In this document: positions 26,584 through 33,558 of the stretch, one piece after another
Layout: every line of letters begins with the position of its first letter
Position numbering within the stretch: the stretch's first letter is position 1
Assembly: GCA_028687375.1 (NCBI GenBank)
Contig: JAQUAG010000017.1
Span: 1 to 49,774 of the forward strand
Reading direction: 5' to 3'
DNA length: 49,774 bases
Source: Arcobacteraceae bacterium
Lineage (GTDB): Bacteria > Campylobacterota > Campylobacteria > Campylobacterales > Arcobacteraceae
Notes under the pieces: generated by a model
The model's input: only the letters and a program-made list of their open reading frames with translations
What the model was told of the DNA's origin: nothing
The model's database searches: none
Made by a program: the position numbers and the translations under genes

Positions 26584-27884
26584 TGTTTTTTTCAAATACA
26601 AATGATACAAATACTATTCTTTTAATGCTTGAACAATTTGAAAGTTATATAAAAGGTGATTTAAATACTCTTGCTTTAACAGCCGAAAATGTAAAAGATA
26701 AAAATCTCAATCTCATCGCTCAAAAAATTGCATCAATAAGTGAAACTATTGCAAAAGGGAAAGAAGCTGATTTAAAAGTTTTTGGTGAAATTATGCTTGT
26801 TTGTGAAAAATTATCGGATGGATATACAGACGATACAATCACACAAAAAACAAGTGATGAAAAACTAAACTACGTTTCATATAGTATAAATGAAGCGGTA
26901 AAAAACATAAATACCTCTTTAAATGCTGTAACAAATATTTTGCATCAATATGAACATAATGACTATAGAAATAAAATAGATGAAAATTTATTTAGAGGTG
27001 GTAAATTCAAAGAGCTTCTAGCAGGAATAAATAATCTTCAAAAAGGAATTACGAACAGAGTATTAGATTCATATAAAATTGGAATGACAATGGAACATCA
27101 ATCAAATATTTTACAAGCAGAAGTGACAAAATTATCCAATTCTACTTCAAATCAAGCGACTGCCGTTGAAGAAACTGCTGCTGCTGTTGAAGAGATTACT
27201 CAAAATATTAATGCAAATACAACTGCAACTATTGCTATGCTTGAATCTAGCCAAATACTAAAAGATTCTGCTACAAAAAGTATGCAATTAACAAACCAAA
27301 CTAAAGATGCAATGGAGAGCATTGATAAATCAACTCAAGCAGTGTATGAGGCAATAACAGTTATCTCTCAAATTGCATTTCAAACAAATATCCTCTCTTT
27401 AAATGCAGCTGTTGAAGCAGCAACTGCTGGAGAAGCAGGAAAAGGATTTGCAGTTGTAGCTCAAGAGGTGCGAAACTTAGCAAATAGAAGTGCAGATGCT
27501 GCAAAAACAATCTCTACTTTAATGGATGAACTTAAAGAGGAAACGACAAAAGGAAAAGCATCTTCATCATCTATGGAAAATGAATTTTCAGTTTTAAATA
27601 CAAACATCACAAACACTTTAAACACCCTTGATAAAATTGCCAATGCTTCCCAAGAACAAAAGAGAAGTATCATGCAAATCAATCAATCAATACAAAACAT
27701 AGATCAAGCGACACAAAATAATGCTTCCTCAACACAAAATGTAAATAATATCGCTATCCAAACATACAATGTAGCAAATACATTAGTTAACTCAAATAAA
27801 GATGTTAATTTTGAAGGGAAAGAAGCTGTAGAGACACCAGATGAAATTATTAAATCTATTTTCACCACTAAAAAAATATACTAG
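26583..27884 (+). CDS. Cytoplasmic methyl-accepting chemotaxis protein without membrane segments
   Basis: The 433-residue receptor has no hydrophobic segment long enough to cross the membrane, so it is cytoplasmic or recruited by a partner. Residues 1-165 are a helical region without a recognised ligand domain; 95-160 has HAMP-like spacing. From about 175 to 400 is the long signalling hairpin, with the tip [20 protein letters not shown] then [20 protein letters not shown] (about 261-300). Thr281 replaces the Arg found at that tip position in E. coli receptors. No CheR-tethering pentapeptide ends the protein (IFTTKKIY). It overlaps the PAS gene by one base, so the two probably work as a split Aer-type receptor. 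Confidence 0.9.
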   Translation: MFFSNTNDTNTILLMLEQFESYIKGDLNTLALTAENVKDKNLNLIAQKIASISETIAKGKEADLKVFGEIMLVCEKLSDGYTDDTITQKTSDEKLNYVSYSINEAVKNINTSLNAVTNILHQYEHNDYRNKIDENLFRGGKFKELLAGINNLQKGITNRVLDSYKIGMTMEHQSNILQAEVTKLSNSTSNQATAVEETAAAVEEITQNINANTTATIAMLESSQILKDSATKSMQLTNQTKDAMESIDKSTQAVYEAITVISQIAFQTNILSLNAAVEAATAGEAGKGFAVVAQEVRNLANRSADAAKTISTLMDELKEETTKGKASSSSMENEFSVLNTNITNTLNTLDKIANASQEQKRSIMQINQSIQNIDQATQNNASSTQNVNNIAIQTYNVANTLVNSNKDVNFEGKEAVETPDEIIKSIFTTKKIY

Positions 27885-27893
27885 GAGTATGCC

Positions 27894-28253
27894 ATGTACA
27901 AAATAGCAATAATCGATGATGAAACAGAAATTTTAAAGATTTTAGAAAGATTTTTACAAAAAGATTTTCAAGTAAAAACTTTTACAAATCCACTTAATGG
28001 ATATCAAGAGGTTGTTCAAGGTCATTTTGACTTACTTCTTTGTGATATTATGATGCCTCAATTGAATGGATTAGAACTACTCAAAAAACTAAGAGATAAC
28101 AACTGTGATACAAAAGTCATTATGATGACTGCTTTTGATTCACTTGATAAAGCTTTACAAGCTCACACTTACGGAGCTAAAAACTATATTAAAAAACCAT
28201 TTAAAAGCTTAGATTCAATTACAACTCTTATACTTCAAGAGTTACAAAACTAA
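27894..28253 (+). CDS. Single-domain response regulator next to haem-sensor kinase
   Basis: The 119-residue receiver domain has D8/D9/E10 as acidic pocket, D51 as acceptor (LLCDIMMPQLNG), T79 (MMTAFDS) and K101 (IKKPFKS). It contains no DNA-binding or enzymatic part. It is 9 bases after the receptor gene on the same transcript and ends 26 bases from the end of the convergent kinase gene. It could serve either, most simply as the phosphate acceptor of that kinase. Confidence 0.9.
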   Translation: MYKIAIIDDETEILKILERFLQKDFQVKTFTNPLNGYQEVVQGHFDLLLCDIMMPQLNGLELLKKLRDNNCDTKVIMMTAFDSLDKALQAHTYGAKNYIKKPFKSLDSITTLILQELQN

Positions 28254-28279
28254 AAGATACTCTGTTAAAATTTATATCT

Positions 28280-30841
28280 TTATTCTACAAAAGGTAGAGT
28301 AAAGATAAACTCAACACCTATATTTGTTTTACTTTTAATCTCAATCTTACCACCTAAAATATCCACTTCATTTTTCAAAGAAGCAAGTCCTACACCACGC
28401 CCAGAGATGTCTGTTATAACCTCTTTCGTACTAAAGTTATCTTCAAAAATATACATAAGAATATCTTTTTCATTTAATTGATTAAGCTCTACCTCATTGA
28501 GAAGATTTTTTTCCAAAATTTTCCCTTTTATAGCATTTATATCAAGTCCTTTTCCATCATCTTTATAGTTTATTTTTAACAAATTTTTAACAATATAAAC
28601 TTCACAACTAATAGTTCCCTCTACCTCTTTTTCAAAAAGGTATCTCTCCTCCTCGCACTCAATACCATGGTCTAAAGAGTTTCTAAAAATATGAACTAAT
28701 GCATTTAAAAAAGGCTTATAGATATCACTTAAATAGATATCATCACACTCTAAAACAAGTTCTTTCATAGGCTTTTCAAATCTTTTTGAAAGTGTACGAA
28801 TAAGCTGTCCATAAGCATAAAATGTATCCTTAATATTATGGTAAGTTAGTTTTTCAATCTCTTTTTTTATCGCTTCAATATTTTGATATTTATAAATATT
28901 TTTATAAATATTTTCTATCCTACTTTTTTCTATTCTAATACTCGTTGGATGGATAAAAATATTTTGTCTAAAAATTGAATTAATAAGATTCAAATCTGTT
29001 TCAAACCAACTATATAAACTTTTACTAGAAAGATAGATAATATCCTCACTTATCTCCCCTATTTTTAGAGAATAATCAATACTAGATTCAAAAAGATGAA
29101 GTTTTTTAACACTATTAAGTAATTCAAATTGAGCAAATAATCCCTTATACGTATGTATTTCTCTTCTAAGAGTTGGTAACATCTCTAATGTTTTATATTT
29201 TTCTATATTATTTGTAAAATTGATAAAATCATTTTTTACTTCATTAAATTGTTCAAAAAAAGTGATAACAGTTACAACCATCTTGTAAATTTGCTGTTCA
29301 TCTTTTATCTTCTCATTAAGCTGTTTATTTTGAGTGATATCGGTCAAAATTAACATAAAAGTATCTTTTCCAATCACTTTATATTGAACTTTTATAAAAT
29401 TATTTCTTATAGAAAATTCATCTTTTAAAAGTGAAATTAGTATCTCTTGTTTCTCTTTTGTTGTATCTAAAATACCCACCAATGTATCTTGAACAAAAAT
29501 TCTCTCTTCCAAATCTTCAAACAATAAATCTGTAATATATTTTTGTTCAATCGTAACACCAAATATCTCTTGAGCTTTTAAAGAGTATTCTCCTCCTATA
29601 AGCATATTTCTATCAAAATACAGAAACCCTTCATTGGCATTGTCAAATAGAATTTTCAATTTTTTGTGACTTTCTTCTATCTCTTTTCTAATTGTTTCAA
29701 GTTCATCAATATTTGTAAAAACAGAAGTTGTGAATACTTTCCCATCAAATACTATGCTATTTGTAGATACAGTAAATGTGGCTTCATTGTGTTTATTTTG
29801 AAGAACCACTTTATGTATTTTATTTTGGTAATTTTTGACATAAACATCCCAAAAAAATCCATCAACTACTGGAGATATAAAACCTTCCATATCTATTTCT
29901 TTAAATGTAAAAGCTATATCATCACTATATTCTTTGATAAATTGTTTGAGATTATCAACATGGAAAAAATGTAAAAAAGCTTGATTTACATTCAAAAGTT
30001 GTCTATTTTCATCTGTAGTAACAACCAAATCTACTTGAGTATCCATTATATTTTGAGCAAACTTTTCAGCACTTGTTTTAAATTCTAAAGTCAATTTATC
30101 AATATATTCATTAAAAAGTAAGGCAACATCTCCAATTTCATCATTTGTTCTAATTGTTAATTTTACATTATTTGTAAAATTGTTAGAATTCAACAATCTC
30201 TTAAATCCATATTTCAAACCTTCTATAGGTTCTGTTGCTCTTTGAATGATAAATAATAAAACAAAAATTGTTAAAACACCAAAAAATAAAGAGGTGTAGA
30301 TGATATTCCAAATAATCTCTTGGGCATTATTATTGATATCATCTACTGAAAACACAACATCCATAACCGCTATAACATCGCCATTCACTTGATTTGTATG
30401 ACATTTTAAACATTCATCTGTTACAACAATAGGTGTCAATAGTTTGACATAATTTTTATCACCAACTTGCTCTTCCTTGATACTTTCAATTTTTTTGTGA
30501 AAGACCTCCAATATGTTTTTTTCTTTTGTAAATTGTTGATTTGATTTACTAAATTTTAATAATCTTTCACTTTTTATAAGTCGGACATCGATTACATTTT
30601 CAATCGTTTTTGCTTTTTCTAGAATTGTAGAAAGTTCTTTCGTATTCCCCTTAGCCATCTCCATTCTTAATTGAATAAAAATATTATTACTAAAAAGTTC
30701 TAACTGTTGTCTTGTTAGGTCAACATAAGCTTTACTAATTTTTTGACTTGTTGTTATTAAAATCGTTAAACTACTTACAGTAAGCGATATCAACATCCAA
30801 AAAATTATTTTATTTTTTATACTTCCATTTATAAATTTCAT
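28280..30841 (-). CDS. Membrane CheA-like hybrid-architecture histidine kinase with periplasmic CxxCH haem motif
   Basis: This 853-residue protein has a membrane helix at about 12-31 and a periplasmic domain at 32-175 containing CLKCH (144-148), as in DUF3365/Tll0287-type haem sensors. A second helix (178-199) leads to a HAMP-like region (200-255). Two PAS-like regions follow (about 262-380 and 392-505). An Hpt-type helix carries His563 in RREIHTYKGLFAQFEL. The C-terminal ATPase is of CheA type: N-box HIFRNSLDHGIE (717-728), DDGKGLD (761-767), and FSTKEVITDISGRGVGL. There is no P5/CheW-like domain and no receiver. It should therefore autophosphorylate His563 from its own ATPase and pass phosphate to a separate regulator. 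It starts with AAAGAAAG upstream, divergent from dnaX. Confidence 0.85.
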   Translation of the reverse strand: MKFINGSIKNKIIFWMLISLTVSSLTILITTSQKISKAYVDLTRQQLELFSNNIFIQLRMEMAKGNTKELSTILEKAKTIENVIDVRLIKSERLLKFSKSNQQFTKEKNILEVFHKKIESIKEEQVGDKNYVKLLTPIVVTDECLKCHTNQVNGDVIAVMDVVFSVDDINNNAQEIIWNIIYTSLFFGVLTIFVLLFIIQRATEPIEGLKYGFKRLLNSNNFTNNVKLTIRTNDEIGDVALLFNEYIDKLTLEFKTSAEKFAQNIMDTQVDLVVTTDENRQLLNVNQAFLHFFHVDNLKQFIKEYSDDIAFTFKEIDMEGFISPVVDGFFWDVYVKNYQNKIHKVVLQNKHNEATFTVSTNSIVFDGKVFTTSVFTNIDELETIRKEIEESHKKLKILFDNANEGFLYFDRNMLIGGEYSLKAQEIFGVTIEQKYITDLLFEDLEERIFVQDTLVGILDTTKEKQEILISLLKDEFSIRNNFIKVQYKVIGKDTFMLILTDITQNKQLNEKIKDEQQIYKMVVTVITFFEQFNEVKNDFINFTNNIEKYKTLEMLPTLRREIHTYKGLFAQFELLNSVKKLHLFESSIDYSLKIGEISEDIIYLSSKSLYSWFETDLNLINSIFRQNIFIHPTSIRIEKSRIENIYKNIYKYQNIEAIKKEIEKLTYHNIKDTFYAYGQLIRTLSKRFEKPMKELVLECDDIYLSDIYKPFLNALVHIFRNSLDHGIECEEERYLFEKEVEGTISCEVYIVKNLLKINYKDDGKGLDINAIKGKILEKNLLNEVELNQLNEKDILMYIFEDNFSTKEVITDISGRGVGLASLKNEVDILGGKIEIKSKTNIGVEFIFTLPFVE

Positions 30842-30863
30842 ATTTACTTTCTTTACTATTAGT

Positions 30864-30896
30864 TATAATTTTATTACTTTTTAGTACAATACTATA
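30864..30896. promoter_or_regulatory. Divergent promoter candidates for the kinase and dnaX
   Basis: The 150-base gap has TATAAT (30864-30869) and TACAAT (30885-30890) on the plus strand towards dnaX, and TATAGT on the minus strand (30896-30891) towards the kinase. These overlap, so which are used cannot be decided by reading. Nothing else was seen in the gap. Confidence 0.35.
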
Positions 30897-30991
30897 AATT
30901 TTATTTAGAAAGCTTAAACAATCAAAATAAAGAATCCCAATAAAAATAATTATTGAAATCTACAACAAATAATGAAATAATAAGAGGAATA

Positions 30992-32743
30992 ATGTCAAAT
31001 CAAGTATTAGCACTAAAATATAGACCATCAAAATTTGAGGATTTAATAGGGCAAGATAGTATATCGGAAACCTTATCTCTCGCTTTAGACAAAGATAGAC
31101 TCTCTCACGCTTATCTTTTTAGTGGATTAAGGGGAAGTGGAAAAACAAGTACCGCTAGAATTATGGCAAAAGCTCTTGTATGCAAAAATGCCCCAACATC
31201 AAAACCTTGTGAAGTTTGTGATGGATGTTTGAGTGCGAATAGTGGAAGACATCTTGATATTATTGAGATGGATGCAGCTAGTAATAGAGGGATTGATGAT
31301 ATTAAAGATCTCATAGAACATACAAAATATAGACCAACAAGTTCTAAATATAAAGTGTTTATCATCGATGAAGTTCATATGCTTACAACTCAAGCCTTTA
31401 ATGCTCTGCTAAAAACACTTGAAGAACCACCCGCTTTTGTGAAATTTATCCTAGCAACTACAGACCCACTTAAACTTCCAGCTACAATTCTCAGCCGAAC
31501 ACAACATTTTAGATTTAAAAAGATTCCTGAAAAAGATGTTTTCCACCATTTGGTGCATATTTTAAACCTTGAAAACACCTCTTATGAAACAGAAGCACTC
31601 AATATTCTTATACGAAGTGGGCAAGGAAGTTTAAGGGATACACTTACACTTCTTGACCAAGCTATCATCTACTCAAAAAGTGGTGTTTCAACAACAGCTG
31701 TTACTGATATGATGGGACTTATTGATCCAGCTTTTATGGATAAGATGTTTGATACTATCTTAAAAAATAGTGATACAAGTGATATTTTAAATGAATTAGA
31801 ATCATATGAAGCGGGACAAGTGATAGATGAAATTTCTATCTATCTCAAACATAAGATGCTAACTCGTGATGTACGATTTGATATTTATCTTTTTGACAGA
31901 TTTTTTAGAATTTTAGGTGATGCAAAAGCACTTCTTGGTCAAAATAGTGATGGGGGATTTGTCCTTATTTTAACCTTGATGAAACTAAGTGAAGCAACAA
32001 AGCTTAAAACAATTGATGCAATGATTGAGGAGATACAAAATACCCCAGTAACTCAATCTGTACAATATGCACAGCCAACACAATCAACTCAAATAGTCGC
32101 ATCACCAGAAGTAACACAATCAACTCAAAAAGAGAAACAACCGCAGGCGATACAAACAGAAAAGGCAAAAGTAGAAGTACAAAGTGTTAAAGAGGAGATA
32201 AAAGAGGAACAAGCACCTATAATTCAAATCTCGAAAGAGGAGGAACTTACAAATAAAAGCTATCAAAAAGTGACTGATATGATTTATGATAGAAGTTATG
32301 AATTAGGAGAATGTTTCAAAAAAAGCTTTTTACTCCACTCTTACGATGGTCAAAACCTTACAATTGATAGTTGTGCAGATGATGAATGTAGAATGCTTTT
32401 AAAGAAAAATTTTGCTTATATCAGAGGATTTATAGAAGACGTGTTTGGACTTGATACCGAAATACATTTTAATAAAATAGAACAAACTGCCAAAAAGGAT
32501 TTACCCCAAAGCATAAGTTCTGTTGAAGCGAAACCTCTCCAAAATATTGAAGAGGAAACAAGTTCTATGATAGAAGATATAGAACTTGGAAGTGGATGTG
32601 TTGCTAGTATGGGAATTCAAAATAGCCCTACTCTAGCTCAAAGAGAACTTAATATTGAAGATATTTTAAATTCTCCATTTGTTAATAAAACAATAGAGCT
32701 ATTTCAGCCTGAATCACAAGTGAGAATTGCAAGTAAACTTTAG
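30992..32743 (+). CDS. dnaX: DNA polymerase III gamma/tau subunit
   Basis: DnaX is the clamp-loader ATPase and organises the replisome. From the ATG at 30992 (AGAGGA just upstream; an in-frame TTG at 30953 would add 13 unlikely residues) it has 583 residues. It has Walker A GLRGSGKT at 45-52, the zinc module C64/C73/C76/C79, and Walker B IIDEVHML with D126/E127. The AAA+ lid and clamp-loader domain III run to about 345. A Gln/Thr/Lys-rich linker follows at about 347-415, then a tau-like C-terminal region. I found no convincing programmed frameshift site, so only the full-length form is predicted. Confidence 0.96.
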   Translation: MSNQVLALKYRPSKFEDLIGQDSISETLSLALDKDRLSHAYLFSGLRGSGKTSTARIMAKALVCKNAPTSKPCEVCDGCLSANSGRHLDIIEMDAASNRGIDDIKDLIEHTKYRPTSSKYKVFIIDEVHMLTTQAFNALLKTLEEPPAFVKFILATTDPLKLPATILSRTQHFRFKKIPEKDVFHHLVHILNLENTSYETEALNILIRSGQGSLRDTLTLLDQAIIYSKSGVSTTAVTDMMGLIDPAFMDKMFDTILKNSDTSDILNELESYEAGQVIDEISIYLKHKMLTRDVRFDIYLFDRFFRILGDAKALLGQNSDGGFVLILTLMKLSEATKLKTIDAMIEEIQNTPVTQSVQYAQPTQSTQIVASPEVTQSTQKEKQPQAIQTEKAKVEVQSVKEEIKEEQAPIIQISKEEELTNKSYQKVTDMIYDRSYELGECFKKSFLLHSYDGQNLTIDSCADDECRMLLKKNFAYIRGFIEDVFGLDTEIHFNKIEQTAKKDLPQSISSVEAKPLQNIEEETSSMIEDIELGSGCVASMGIQNSPTLAQRELNIEDILNSPFVNKTIELFQPESQVRIASKL

Positions 32744-32756
32744 AAAAATAAAGAAA

Positions 32757-33065
32757 TTAGCATTCAATAGCAGCTAATTTTTTATTTAAGAAAAATGTTC
32801 CAAAAGGGGTAACAGAAGCTATAAAAGCTAAAATTGAAAGTTTTATCCCTTTTTGACATTCTGTATGAAAACTATAAAGCATCACTAAGAACCATATAAA
32901 AAGTCCTCCGTGAATCATCCCAACTATTTTTGTAGCAATTGGAAAACCTAAAAGATATTTTAAAGGCATCGCAATAAAAAGAAGTATCAAAAATGACCAC
33001 CCTTCTATTTTGCCAACTACTATCAATTTTTCTTTTGCATTTTTATTTTCAAAATCACTGAACAT
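32757..33065 (-). CDS. DUF3817 family small membrane protein
   Basis: The 102-residue inner-membrane protein has three likely helices (about 20-38, 44-66, 73-95) and conserved-looking segments KIEGWSFLILLFIAMPLKYL and VGMIHGGLFIWFLVMLYSF, typical of DUF3817. The function of this family is unknown to me. It is 3 bases downstream of the CopD-like gene and ends 13 bases from the dnaX stop in a convergent arrangement with no clear terminator. Confidence 0.8.
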   Translation of the reverse strand: MFSDFENKNAKEKLIVVGKIEGWSFLILLFIAMPLKYLLGFPIATKIVGMIHGGLFIWFLVMLYSFHTECQKGIKLSILAFIASVTPFGTFFLNKKLAAIEC

Positions 33066-33068
33066 ATT

Positions 33069-33548
33069 TTATAATCCTCGTAAAGTTACACCTAAATAAA
33101 GTGCAATAAGCCCTAAAGCTATATTTGTTGGTATCATCCACTGTGAAAGAGGAGTAAGTTTCTCTTTTGCACTTTTAAAATCACCCTCATCGAAAAATCT
33201 TTGTGCTTTATTTCGTTTGAGATAAATTACCGTAAAAATAACAGCCATAACACTCCAAATAGCTTCTTTAATGTGCACTATTGGATAAAGTGGGGATTCT
33301 TTTAATCCTAGCCCTATAGACATCATAATTGCAGTAATAAGAAGAACTACAATAGATGGAATAACCATATTAAAAAATCTTCTTAAAAACTCTAGTGTTC
33401 GACCCAATTTTACTTTTGGCTCCTCTATCTCTTGAATTGAATAATGAACAGCAAATCGAATAGCTATCATCCCACCAACCCAAATAACTGCGGAGATAAT
33501 ATGTAAAAATACTATCAAACTTCCATAAGTTGCAAAAAAATCACTCAT
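33069..33548 (-). CDS. CopD-like membrane protein
   Basis: The 159-residue protein has four predicted helices (about 8-30, 57-80, 87-108, 136-155). The first carries FLHIISAVIWVGGM, the His-containing motif of CopD-type and related haem- or copper-associated membrane proteins. A second His lies in the loop before helix 3 (PIVHIKEAIW). Between ccsBA (10 bases) and the DUF3817 gene (3 bases) it may assist haem or copper handling for cytochrome maturation. That role is inferred only from position and the motif. Confidence 0.7.
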   Translation of the reverse strand: MSDFFATYGSLIVFLHIISAVIWVGGMIAIRFAVHYSIQEIEEPKVKLGRTLEFLRRFFNMVIPSIVVLLITAIMMSIGLGLKESPLYPIVHIKEAIWSVMAVIFTVIYLKRNKAQRFFDEGDFKSAKEKLTPLSQWMIPTNIALGLIALYLGVTLRGL

Positions 33549-33558
33549 ACTTAAATCC

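Noticed and set aside
32310-32336. A-rich run in dnaX as a possible frameshift site for a gamma form
   Set aside because: The run is out of phase with the X-XXY-YYZ slippery pattern in the reading frame, and no clear stimulatory hairpin or upstream Shine-Dalgarno was seen.
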